This document shows, piece by piece, positions 34,492-42,306 of a stretch of DNA of 64,000 nucleotides; positions within the stretch are counted from its first letter, which is position 1; each line of letters starts with the position of its first letter. The position numbers were made by a program, and so were the translations under genes. Source of the stretch: Bradyrhizobium sp. NP1. Its GTDB lineage: Bacteria; Pseudomonadota; Alphaproteobacteria; Rhizobiales; Xanthobacteraceae. The stretch is taken from NCBI RefSeq assembly GCF_030378205.1, contig NZ_CP127385.1, positions 2,644,001 through 2,708,000 on the forward strand, read 5' to 3'. The notes below the pieces were generated by a model, which worked only from the letters and a program-made list of their open reading frames with translations, had not been told where the DNA came from and ran no database searches.

Positions 34492-34656
34492 GAGTAGTCC
34501 AATTCCAACATTCGCATCCCATTGCAGCGGGCACTTTGCGAATGCTGGAATTAAAGGACCACTCGCAAATATATGATTCTAGTGGAGCATTGGATTTGAC
34601 GTTCGCATCGTGGACTCGCGGCGAGCCGGCAGCGAACATCAAATCCGCTCCACTAG
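34492..34656. repeat. Twin-hairpin element C (165 bp)
   Basis: The second element in the same gap, in the same orientation as B. Hairpin 1 is 34492-34564 (GAGTAGTCC...TTCCAACATTCGCA paired with TGCGAATGCTGGAA...GGACCACTC). Hairpin 2 is 34579-34656 (CTAGTGGAGC...GGATTTGA paired with TCAAATCC...GCTCCACTAG). The spacer GCAAATATATGATTCTAGT is nearly identical to that of element A. The element overlaps the 3' end of the ABC ATPase gene on the minus strand and encodes its last residues and TGA stop (34639-34641). Confidence 0.83.
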
Positions 34657-35628
34657 ATTGACGGCGTGGCAGGCCACGCCGCCGATCAGTTGCGGCGCCT
34701 CGCGCCGGCAGAGATCGAAGGCCAGCGGACAGCGCGGGTTGAAGGCGCAGCCGGGCGGGGGATTGATCGGATTGGGGATTTCGCCCTTGACCGGGATGCG
34801 CTGGCGGCCGGACATCGCCAGATCCGGCACCGCGCCGAGCAGCATCTTGGTGTAGGGCATGCGCGGACCCGCGAACAGCGCACGGCCCTCCGCGATCTCG
34901 ACGATGCGGCCGAGATACATCACGCCGATGCGGTTCGCCATGTGGCGGACCACCGCGAGATTGTGGCTGATGAAGAGGTAGGTGAGGCCGAACTTGTCCT
35001 GCAGGTCGCGCATCAGATTGAGGATCTGCGCCTGCACGGAGACGTCGAGCGCCGAGGTCGGCTCGTCGCAGACGATGAACTCCGCCTCCGACGCCAGCGC
35101 GCGCGCAATCGCGATGCGCTGGCGCTGGCCGCCGGAAAATTCATGCGGATATTTCACGCCGTCGTCGGGATGCAGGCCGACCAGGCTCAAGAGTTCGCCG
35201 ACGCGCTCCCTGATGGCGCGCTCGCCCTGGATCAGGTTGAAGGCGCGGATCGGCTCGGCGACGATGGCATCGACCCGGAAACGCGGGTTGAGACTCGCAT
35301 AGGGGTCCTGGAACACCATCTGGATGCGGCGGCGCAGCCGTTGCCGCGCCTGCGCCTGTCTCGCGCTCGACATCGACACGCCGTCGATGATCACTTCCCC
35401 TGATGATGGCGGCAGGAGGCCGACCACCATGCGCGCGACCGTGGTCTTGCCGGAGCCGGACTCGCCCACCAGCGCAAAGGTCTCGCCCTTCCTGATCTCG
35501 AAGCTGACGCCATCGACCGCCTTCAGGAATTCGACATGGCCGCCTTCGATCACGCGGTTGAGCCAGGGCTTCGAGACGTCGAAGACGCGGCGCAAGTTCC
35601 TGATCTGGACGAAAGCCGCTTCGCTCAT
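34639..35628 (-). CDS. Peptide ABC transporter ATP-binding protein (DppF/OppF-like), system 2
   Basis: A 329-residue ATPase with Walker A GESGSGKTTVARMVVG, signature [16 protein letters not shown], Walker B FIVCDEPTSALDVSVQ, H-loop ISHNLAVV and the oligopeptide C-terminal cysteine region GCAFNPRCPLAFDLC. The last residues, LVERI, and the stop codon are encoded by twin-hairpin element C, so the C terminus was probably rewritten when the element arrived. The ATG overlaps the DppD-like gene stop by 4 bp. It is the last gene of transporter system 2. Confidence 0.9.
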   Translation of the reverse strand: MSEAAFVQIRNLRRVFDVSKPWLNRVIEGGHVEFLKAVDGVSFEIRKGETFALVGESGSGKTTVARMVVGLLPPSSGEVIIDGVSMSSARQAQARQRLRRRIQMVFQDPYASLNPRFRVDAIVAEPIRAFNLIQGERAIRERVGELLSLVGLHPDDGVKYPHEFSGGQRQRIAIARALASEAEFIVCDEPTSALDVSVQAQILNLMRDLQDKFGLTYLFISHNLAVVRHMANRIGVMYLGRIVEIAEGRALFAGPRMPYTKMLLGAVPDLAMSGRQRIPVKGEIPNPINPPPGCAFNPRCPLAFDLCRREAPQLIGGVACHAVNLVERI

Positions 35629-36611
35629 GCCGCGCTGTCCTTGGCGCTCGCGTCATAAAGATGGCAGGCGACCGCCTGGGCGCCTTGCCGGATCGGCTCC
35701 GGCCGCTCGATACGGCAGCGGTCGAAGGCAAACGCACAGCGCGGGTTGAACGAGCAGCCTTGCGGGATGGCCGACAGCCGCGGCATCGAACCTGGAATCT
35801 GCACCAGCCGCTTGTCCTCGCCGGCCAGCGTCGGGATCGCGCCCATCAGTCCCTTGGCGTAGGGGTGCAACGGATTGCGGATCACGTCCTGCACCGGGCC
35901 GATCTCGGCCACGCGCCCCGAATACATCACGGCGACGCGGTCGCAGGTCTCGGCGATGACGCCCATGTCGTGGGTCACCAGCATCACGGCGGTGCCGTGG
36001 TCGCGGCCGAGCCGCTTGATCAGCGTGATGATCTGCGCCTGGACGGAAACGTCGAGTGCGGTGGTCGGCTCGTCCGCGATGATCAGCTCGGGCTCGGCGC
36101 AGATCGCAAGTGCGATCACGACGCGCTGGCGCATGCCGCCGGAGAACTGGTGCGGATAGCCGTCGATGCGCTTCTCGGGCGCGGAAATGCCGACTTCCGC
36201 GAGCAGGTCGATGGCGCGCTTGCGCGCCGCGGTCTCCGACAGCGCCAGATGGGTGCGGATGGTCTCGACGATCTGGTCGCCGATCCGGTAGAGCGGGTTG
36301 AGGCTGGTCAGCGGGTCCTGGAAGATCATGCCGATCCGCTTGCCCCTGACGCGGCGCAGTTCGTCCGGCGGCAGGTTGTCGATCCGCATGCCGCCAAGCC
36401 GCACCTCGCCGCCGGCGATGCGGCCGGGCGGGTCGAGCAGGCCGATGATGGCAAGCCCGGTGACCGACTTGCCGGCGCCGGATTCGCCGACCACGCCCAG
36501 CACCTCACCCTTGGCGATATCGAAGGAGATGCCGTCGATGGCGCGCAGCGTGCCGCGGCGGGGTGCGAACTCCACCAGAAGGTTACGCACGGAAAGCACG
36601 GGTTCGGTCAT
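35625..36611 (-). CDS. Peptide ABC transporter ATP-binding protein (DppD/OppD-like), system 2
   Basis: A 328-residue ATPase: Walker [17 protein letters not shown], signature [16 protein letters not shown], Walker [18 protein letters not shown]-loop VTHDMGVI, and [15 protein letters not shown] in the Opp C-terminal domain. I chose the ATG at 36611 ([15 protein letters not shown]), which overlaps the permease stop by 4 bp; the frame is open for 34 more codons but these are inside the permease gene. The signature has Met in place of the common Gln (SGGMRQR), as is frequent in OppD subunits. Confidence 0.9.
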   Translation of the reverse strand: MTEPVLSVRNLLVEFAPRRGTLRAIDGISFDIAKGEVLGVVGESGAGKSVTGLAIIGLLDPPGRIAGGEVRLGGMRIDNLPPDELRRVRGKRIGMIFQDPLTSLNPLYRIGDQIVETIRTHLALSETAARKRAIDLLAEVGISAPEKRIDGYPHQFSGGMRQRVVIALAICAEPELIIADEPTTALDVSVQAQIITLIKRLGRDHGTAVMLVTHDMGVIAETCDRVAVMYSGRVAEIGPVQDVIRNPLHPYAKGLMGAIPTLAGEDKRLVQIPGSMPRLSAIPQGCSFNPRCAFAFDRCRIERPEPIRQGAQAVACHLYDASAKDSAA

Positions 36612-37582
36612 CGCAGTTTCGGGTTGAGCGCGTCGCGCAGCCAGTCGCCCAGCAGGTTGATGGAAAGGATCAGCGTCGCCAGCGCCAGCCCGGGGAAGGC
36701 GACGATCCACCATTCGCCGGCAAACAGATAATTGTTGCCGATCCGGATCAGGGTGCCGAGCGAGGGCATGGTGTCGGGCATGCCGGAGCCGAGGAACGAC
36801 AGCGTCGCTTCCGTGATGATGGCGAGCGCGAGGTTGATGGTGGCAATCACCAACACCGGCCCAAGCGTATTGGGCAGCACATGGCGCAGCATGATCTTTG
36901 GCGCCGGCAGGCCGATCAGCTCGGCGGCCGCGACATAGTCCTTGTTCTTCTCCACCATGACCGAGCCGCGCACGGTGCGCGCATATTGCACCCAGAAGGA
37001 GAGGCCGATCGCGAACACCAGCACGCCCAGCATGCTCATCTCGTCGAGCCGGTTGCCGAACACCGACTTGACCACGCCGTTGACGAGCAGCGCGATCAGG
37101 ATCGCGGGGAAGGTGAGCTGCACGTCGGCGATGCGCATGATCAGGCTGTCGATGATGCCGCCGAAATAGCCCGCGATCAGGCCGAGGCCGATGCCGAGCG
37201 TGCCGGAGAACGCTACGCCGAGCACGCCGACGATGAGCGAGATGCGCAGGCCGTAGAGGATCGCGGAAAACACGTCGCGGCCCTGCTCATCGGTCCCGAG
37301 CAGGAACGGGCTCTGGCCGTCGGCGGTCCACAGTGGTGCAATGCGCGAATTCATCAGCTGGAGCTGTGCCGGATCGAACGGGTTCTGCACGGCGAGCAGC
37401 GGCGCGAAGATCGCGAGCAGGAAGAACAGCGCCGTCACTGCCGCGGCCACCATGGTGAGCCGCGAGCGGCGGAACGAATAGAACACGTCGCTTTCGACCA
37501 GCCGCGCGAACAACCCGGCCGGACGAGCCGGGGCGGGCGCGCTGCCTGATTCAGTTCGATGCGGGAGGGCGGCGTCGCTCAT
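36608..37582 (-). CDS. Peptide ABC transporter permease (DppC-like), system 2
   Basis: A 324-residue OppC/DppC permease. A long Pro/Ala-rich N terminus precedes TM1 (LTMVAAAVTALFFLLAIFAP); the conserved FLLGTDEQGRDVFSAILYGL segment and the EAA loop (NKDYVAAAELIGLPAPKIML) are present. It lies 4 bp after the stop of the DppB-like gene and overlaps the ATPase gene downstream. It completes the channel of system 2. Confidence 0.9.
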   Translation of the reverse strand: MSDAALPHRTESGSAPAPARPAGLFARLVESDVFYSFRRSRLTMVAAAVTALFFLLAIFAPLLAVQNPFDPAQLQLMNSRIAPLWTADGQSPFLLGTDEQGRDVFSAILYGLRISLIVGVLGVAFSGTLGIGLGLIAGYFGGIIDSLIMRIADVQLTFPAILIALLVNGVVKSVFGNRLDEMSMLGVLVFAIGLSFWVQYARTVRGSVMVEKNKDYVAAAELIGLPAPKIMLRHVLPNTLGPVLVIATINLALAIITEATLSFLGSGMPDTMPSLGTLIRIGNNYLFAGEWWIVAFPGLALATLILSINLLGDWLRDALNPKLR

Positions 37583-37586
37583 TGTG

Positions 37587-38567
37587 TCAGGCCGGTCGGC
37601 TGATGGTCGCGCGCAGGCGCGGATCGACCACGGTGTAGAGGATGTCGACCACCAGGTTGATGGTGACGAAGATCAGCGAGACCATCAGCAAGTAGGCCGC
37701 CATGATCGGAATATCGACATTCTGCACCGCCTGCACGAACAACAGCCCCATGCCTGGCCACTGGAACACGGTCTCGGTGATGATCGAGAATGCAATAACC
37801 GAGCCAAACTGCAGGCCGACGACCGTGATGACGGGGACGAGCGTGTTCTTCAGCGCGTGGCCGAAATGGATCGCGCGGGTGGTGAGCCCGCGGGCGCGGG
37901 CGAAGCGGATATAGTCGGTGCGCAGCACCTCCAGCATCTCGGCGCGCACCAGCCGCATGATCAGGGTCATCTGGAACAGGCCGAGCGTGATCGAGGGCAT
38001 GATCAGCGCCTTCAGCCCCGACAGCGTGAGGAGGCCCGTGGTCCACCAGCCGATCTTCACGACCTCGCCGCGCCCGAAGGAGGGCAGCCAGCCGAGCGTG
38101 ACCGAGAACAGGTAGATCAGCAGGATGCCGATCAGGAAGGTCGGCAGCGAAATTCCGATGAGCGAGACCGCCTGAAACGCCTTCGCCAGAAAGGTGTCGC
38201 GGCGCAGTGCCGAATAGACCCCCATCAGGATGCCGAACACGAGCGCCAGGATGGTCGCACAGGTCGCAAGCTCCAGCGTCGCCGGCAACCGCTCCATCAG
38301 AAGCGTAGCGACCGGCTGGCGGAACTGGTAGGAGACGCCGAACTTGAACTGCGCGGCATTGACAAAATAATGCGCGAACTGCACCAGCACGGGATCGTCG
38401 AGGCCGAGCGAGTGGCGGATCGCGGCGCGCTCGGCGGCCGAGGTGTCGATCGAAACCATCTGGTTCACGGGATCGCCGGCGAAACGGAACATCGCAAAGG
38501 CGATGACGCCGACGGCGATCATGACGCCGACAGCCTGGAGCGCCCGACGAAGCGTGAAGGCGAGCAT
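37587..38567 (-). CDS. Peptide ABC transporter permease (DppB-like), system 2
   Basis: A 326-residue DppB/OppB permease starting MLAFTLRRALQAVGVMIAVG, with the periplasmic FAGDPVNQMVSIDTSAAERA stretch typical of the family and the EAA loop LRTDYIRFARARGLTTRAIH. It is separated from the upstream binding-protein gene by 195 bp holding a Rho-independent terminator and a repeat, so expression of the permeases may be lower than that of the binding protein or driven from a second promoter. Confidence 0.9.
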   Translation of the reverse strand: MLAFTLRRALQAVGVMIAVGVIAFAMFRFAGDPVNQMVSIDTSAAERAAIRHSLGLDDPVLVQFAHYFVNAAQFKFGVSYQFRQPVATLLMERLPATLELATCATILALVFGILMGVYSALRRDTFLAKAFQAVSLIGISLPTFLIGILLIYLFSVTLGWLPSFGRGEVVKIGWWTTGLLTLSGLKALIMPSITLGLFQMTLIMRLVRAEMLEVLRTDYIRFARARGLTTRAIHFGHALKNTLVPVITVVGLQFGSVIAFSIITETVFQWPGMGLLFVQAVQNVDIPIMAAYLLMVSLIFVTINLVVDILYTVVDPRLRATISRPA

Positions 38568-38590
38568 CTGTTCCTTTCACTTCATTTTCG

Positions 38591-38682
38591 GAGCATGATC
38601 GGTTCTGATTGAATCAGAACCGAGGCTCTGGATTGACGCGCTTTCTTCACGCGGACCGGTGCCCACTTGGCTCGAAAACGCG
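38591..38682. repeat. Bradyrhizobiaceae-type intergenic palindromic repeat
   Basis: This stretch contains a perfect 23-nt palindrome, CGGTTCTGATT-G-AATCAGAACCG (38600-38622). It is followed by an imperfect inverted repeat from GCGCTTTC (38638 on) to CGAAAACGC (ending 38681) around ACCGGTGCCCACTT. The GAGCATGAT start and the ACCGGTxxCCACTT core are recognisable from intergenic repeats of this genus. It sits between the binding-protein terminator and the permease genes of system 2. Confidence 0.7.
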
Positions 38683-38706
38683 ATGGCGTGCGCGTCGTCG
38701 CTTGGC

Positions 38707-38748
38707 AAAAAAGCAAAAGTCCCGGAAGCATGATGCCACCGGGACTTT
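38707..38748 (-). terminator. Rho-independent terminator after the system 2 binding-protein gene
   Basis: On the minus strand, AAAGTCCCGG (38748-38739) pairs perfectly with CCGGGACTTT (38725-38716) around a 13-nt loop and is followed by U-G-C-UUUUUU (38715-38707). It lies 14 bp after the binding-protein stop and before the permease genes, so it would attenuate read-through within the operon. Confidence 0.8.
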
Positions 38749-38762
38749 GGTTATGAGAAACC

Positions 38763-40364
38763 CTATTCTTCCTGTTTGGTCGCCCAGTAGAGCAGGACCT
38801 GGTTGTCCGCGCGCTGGGTCAGCTTCACTTTCTTCGAGACGCCCCAGGACAGCGCCTGCTGATGCAGCGGGATGTAGCCAAAGTCCTTGATGCTGATCTC
38901 GAAGGCCTGCTTGATCATCTGGTCGCGCTTGGCGACGTCGGGTTCGATCAGAATCTTGTCGGCGAGGGTGTCGATCGCGCGATTGCAGTAGCCGCCGAGA
39001 TTGGCTTCGCCGCGCGTCGGGTCCTTGGCGTCGTCGCGGCAGCCCATGATGTCGTGCAGCACGTTGTGCGAATCCATCGAGGCCGGGGTCCAGCCCAGCA
39101 TGTAGAAGGAGGTCTTGAAGCCGCCGGGCTTCAGCACTTTGGCGAAATACTGCGCCTTGGGCTGAGCCAGCAGGTTCACCTTGATGCCGATGCGGGCCAG
39201 CATGCCGACCACCGCCTGACAGATCGCGGCGTCGTTGACATAGCGGTCGTTGGGACAGTCCATCGTCACTTCGAACCCGTCCGGATAGCCCGCCTCGGCG
39301 AGCAGCTTCTTGGCGGCATCGGGGTCGACTTTCGGGCGCGCGAAATCCTTCGACAGCGCGAACAGCTGCGGTGCCACCATCAGCACGGACGGGGTCGACA
39401 AGCCCCGCATGACGCGGTTCTTGATCAGCTCGACGTCGATCGCCCGGTAGAAGGCTTCGCGGACGCGGATGTCCTTGAACGGGTTCTTGCCCTTGATGTT
39501 GGAGTAGAGCAGCTCGTCGCGGGCCTGGTCCATGCCGAGGAAGAGGGTACGGACTTCGGGTCCGTTGAGCACGGTCGCGACCCCGCTCGAATTGACTCGC
39601 TGGATGTCCTGGATCGGCACCGGCTCGACGACGTCGACTTCGCCCGACAGCAGCGCGGCCACCCGCGTCGCATCGGAGGAGATCGGCGTGAAGATGATTT
39701 CCTTGAGATTATGCTCGGGCTTGCCCCACCAGTTCGGGTTGACCTTGAAGACGGTCTTCACGCCGGGCTGATGGCTCTCGATGATGAACGGGCCGGTGCC
39801 GTTCTCGTGCAGCGAGGCATAGCTCGGTGTGGTGGCGGAGGCTGGCGTCGGCGCGACCGAATTGTTCTCCTCGCACCATTTCTTGTCCATGATGTACCAG
39901 CCGTCCCATTGCGAGGTGAGAATGGGGTTCGGCGAATCCAGCAGCACGTCCACGGTATAGTCGTCGACCTTGACGAATTTGGCGTCGGCCGGGACGTTGG
40001 AGAGGAAGTTGGAGCCGGTGGCGCGCACGCGCGCGGCGGAGAAGATCACGTCGTCGGCGGTGAAGGGATCGCCGTTGTGGAACTTGACGCCCTTGCGCAA
40101 ATGGAAGCGCCAGCGCGTCGGCTCCGGCGTCTCCCAGCTTTCCGCCAGCGCCGGAACGATTTTCAGCTCCTTGTCGCGTCCCACCAGACCCTCATAGACA
40201 TGGGCGTGATGGGCGATCGTCGTGGTCTCCTTCAGCGTGTAGGGATCGAGCGATTTCAGGTCACCCTGGTTGGCGTAACGCAGCGTCTGGCTCGATGCCG
40301 GTGACAGGCCGATGACGGCTATGGCGACGCTCGTCGCTGCGAACACGATATGACGGACCGACAT
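38763..40364 (-). CDS. ABC transporter periplasmic substrate-binding protein (SBP family 5), system 2
   Basis: A 533-residue secreted binding protein. The signal peptide runs through about residue 25 (MSVRHIVFAATSVAIAVIGL, SPASS), with cleavage before QTLRYAN. The mature N terminus (GDLKSLDPYTLKETTTIAHH) and RWRFHLRKGVKFHNGDPFTA are family 5 hallmarks. It is the first gene of transporter system 2, and a terminator follows it directly, a common way to keep the binding protein in excess over the membrane components. The substrate is likely a peptide or peptide-like molecule. Confidence 0.9.
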   Translation of the reverse strand: MSVRHIVFAATSVAIAVIGLSPASSQTLRYANQGDLKSLDPYTLKETTTIAHHAHVYEGLVGRDKELKIVPALAESWETPEPTRWRFHLRKGVKFHNGDPFTADDVIFSAARVRATGSNFLSNVPADAKFVKVDDYTVDVLLDSPNPILTSQWDGWYIMDKKWCEENNSVAPTPASATTPSYASLHENGTGPFIIESHQPGVKTVFKVNPNWWGKPEHNLKEIIFTPISSDATRVAALLSGEVDVVEPVPIQDIQRVNSSGVATVLNGPEVRTLFLGMDQARDELLYSNIKGKNPFKDIRVREAFYRAIDVELIKNRVMRGLSTPSVLMVAPQLFALSKDFARPKVDPDAAKKLLAEAGYPDGFEVTMDCPNDRYVNDAAICQAVVGMLARIGIKVNLLAQPKAQYFAKVLKPGGFKTSFYMLGWTPASMDSHNVLHDIMGCRDDAKDPTRGEANLGGYCNRAIDTLADKILIEPDVAKRDQMIKQAFEISIKDFGYIPLHQQALSWGVSKKVKLTQRADNQVLLYWATKQEE

Positions 40365-40689
40365 CGGCTCTCCCCTGTGGCGCGCCGTCCAATTTTTTTT
40401 CCGTATCGGCGCGGTATGATGGAACCATGTTGACAGAGTTTATCCGCGGCGCAAGGGCGATTTCCGCGGCAATACGAGGCTGCTTGCCGCGGCGGTGCGC
40501 CGTCACCGCCGTCTGGCTTCGATCAGGCCAAATCGGCGATTTTCGGAATTCAAGCGCGATCGACGTGAATTTTGTGCAACATGCGCTTGCGTGCTGATCA
40601 AATCGGAAGCGGCCTTGACAGGGTAGGATTGCGCGCACCGCTTCGCGGCTGCGAGGGGCGGCGAGTTCACGGGCTTCGAAGGGCGCCAG
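40365..40689. other. Non-coding divergent intergenic region (325 bp)
   Basis: The gap separates the divergent binding-protein (minus) and DadA-like (plus) genes and should hold both promoters. I see an oligo-T run (40393-40400) and two TTGACA boxes on the plus strand (40430-40435, 40615-40620), neither followed by a convincing -10 at 16-18 bp. I see no long palindrome, repeat or credible small gene. Confidence 0.6.
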
Positions 40690-41943
40690 ATGGCGGAACT
40701 GAGGGCGGAGGTTCTTGTGCTCGGCGCCGGCATGGTCGGCGTCGGTGCCGCCTTGCATTTGCAGAGTCGCGGACGCGACGTGATCATGGTCGATCGGCAG
40801 GAATTGGCGGGCGAAGGCACAAGCTTCGGCAATGCCGGCATCATCGAATGCGCGTCGGTCTTCCCCTACATGTTCCCGCGCGATTTCGGTGAGATCCTTC
40901 GCTATGCACTGAACCGGGCGCCGCAGGTGCGCTATCGGCTGCGCGATCTGCCGACCTTCGCGCCATGGCTGCTGCGCTATTTCCGCGCCTCCTCGCCGAA
41001 GCGGGCCTTGCACAGCGCGATGGCCGAGTTGCCGCTGATCCGGCGCAGCCTGGTCGAGCATGAAGCCCTGATCAGGGAAGCCGGCGTGCCCGAACTGTTG
41101 CAGCGAAACGGCTGGCTCAAGCTCTATCGCTCCGAACCGACGCTGAAGGCGGCGTTGCGCGATTTCGAACGCGCCAGGCAGTATGGCGTCGAGGGCGATA
41201 TCCTCGACAACGCGGCGATCCGGCTGCGCGAGCCGCATTTGAGCGGGGATTTCGCCGGCGCCATCCACCTGCCGGCGCCCGCCTTCGTTCCGGACCCCGG
41301 CGGCCTGGTCAAGGCCTATGTCGCGCTGTTCAGGCGCAAGGGCGGCCGCTTCCTCGCCGGCGACGCGCGGACGCTGGAACAGGCCAGCCGCGGCTGGCGC
41401 GTCAGCATCGAACAGGGCGCGGTGAACGCACGCGAGGTCGTGGTTGCGCTCGGGCCGTGGTCCGATCTGGTGTTCGAGCGGCTCGGCTATCCCATTCCGC
41501 TCGGCATCAAGCGTGGCTATCATCTGCATCTGGCAGCGCGCGGCAATGCGGTGCTCAACCGCCCGGTGCTGGATGCCGATCAAGGTTTCGTGCTGGCGCC
41601 GATGAACCGTGGCATCAGGCTCACCACGGGCGTGGAATTCGCCCCGCGCGATGCGCCGCCCAGGCCCGTCCAGATCGAGCGGGCGCTGCCGAAGGCGCAT
41701 GGGCTGTTTCCGCTGGGCGAGGCGGTCGACGCCAGGCCCTGGATGGGCGCGCGGCCTTGCCTGCCGGACATGCTGCCGGTGATCGGCCGGGCGCCGCGCC
41801 ACGACGGGCTGTGGTTCGATTTCGGCCACCAGCACCATGGGCTGACGCTGGGGCCCGCGACCGGGCGGTTGCTGGCCGAAATGATGACGGGGAAGGAGCC
41901 GTTTGCCGATCCCGCGCCGTTTGCGGTCGAACGGTTTGGTTGA
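40690..41943 (+). CDS. FAD-dependent D-amino-acid dehydrogenase/DadA-like oxidoreductase
   Basis: A 417-residue DAO-superfamily flavoprotein. The N-terminal FAD motif is VLVLGAGMVGVGAALHLQSR (residues 8-27), followed by the DadA-like GEGTSFGNAGIIECASVFPY. The C terminus has GARPCLPDMLPVIGRAPRHD and a second FAD contact, FGHQHHGLTLGPATGRLLAE. It would oxidatively deaminate a D-amino acid or a related secondary amine and pass electrons to the respiratory chain. It is divergent from peptide transporter system 2, so it could oxidise amino acids released from imported peptides. The substrate is unknown. Confidence 0.85.
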   Translation: MAELRAEVLVLGAGMVGVGAALHLQSRGRDVIMVDRQELAGEGTSFGNAGIIECASVFPYMFPRDFGEILRYALNRAPQVRYRLRDLPTFAPWLLRYFRASSPKRALHSAMAELPLIRRSLVEHEALIREAGVPELLQRNGWLKLYRSEPTLKAALRDFERARQYGVEGDILDNAAIRLREPHLSGDFAGAIHLPAPAFVPDPGGLVKAYVALFRRKGGRFLAGDARTLEQASRGWRVSIEQGAVNAREVVVALGPWSDLVFERLGYPIPLGIKRGYHLHLAARGNAVLNRPVLDADQGFVLAPMNRGIRLTTGVEFAPRDAPPRPVQIERALPKAHGLFPLGEAVDARPWMGARPCLPDMLPVIGRAPRHDGLWFDFGHQHHGLTLGPATGRLLAEMMTGKEPFADPAPFAVERFG

Positions 41944-42054
41944 CCATATTTGGCGGAAACGCCTTTCACGCCGCCGTGTCCGGCCGGCAGGTCGCTTGCG
42001 TCGCACCGCAACTCGCGGTGATATGGGCTGAAACGACCCAGCGCAGGAGCGGAA

Positions 42055-42306
42055 ATGAAGGTTAATGTCGAGATCGATTGCACCCCGCTCGAAGCCAGGC
42101 AATTCCTGGGTCTCCCCGATGTCGGGCCGATGCAGACCGTGATGATGGAAAAGCTGCAGCAACAGATGGCCGCCAACATCGAGAAGATGTCGCCCGAGGC
42201 GCTGATCCAGAGCTGGTTCAGCTTCGATCCGAAGCTTGCCGAGCGGTTTCAGGACATGTTCGTGGCGATGCTCGGTGGTCCGCGCTCCAGCGACAAGAAG
42301 AGATAA
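42055..42306 (+). CDS. Small conserved protein, DUF6489-like
   Basis: An 83-residue protein beginning MKVNVEIDCTPLEARQFLGL, with a Met/Gln-rich middle (MMEKLQQQMAANIEKM) and an amphipathic WFSFDPKLAERFQDMFVAML segment. I recognise the pattern as the DUF6489-type family, common in alphaproteobacteria and often next to PHA or lipid genes; no activity is known to me. Its TAA shares a base with the ATG of the following hydrolase (TAATG), so the two are translationally coupled. The C terminus resembles the helical surface-binding region of PHA granule-associated proteins, but that is speculation. Confidence 0.75.
   Translation: MKVNVEIDCTPLEARQFLGLPDVGPMQTVMMEKLQQQMAANIEKMSPEALIQSWFSFDPKLAERFQDMFVAMLGGPRSSDKKR

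Noticed and set aside
40430..40620. TTGACA boxes at 40430 and 40615 as sigma-70 promoters of the DadA-like gene.
   Set aside because: No acceptable -10 hexamer lies 16-18 bp downstream of either one, so I list them only as unconfirmed sequence.
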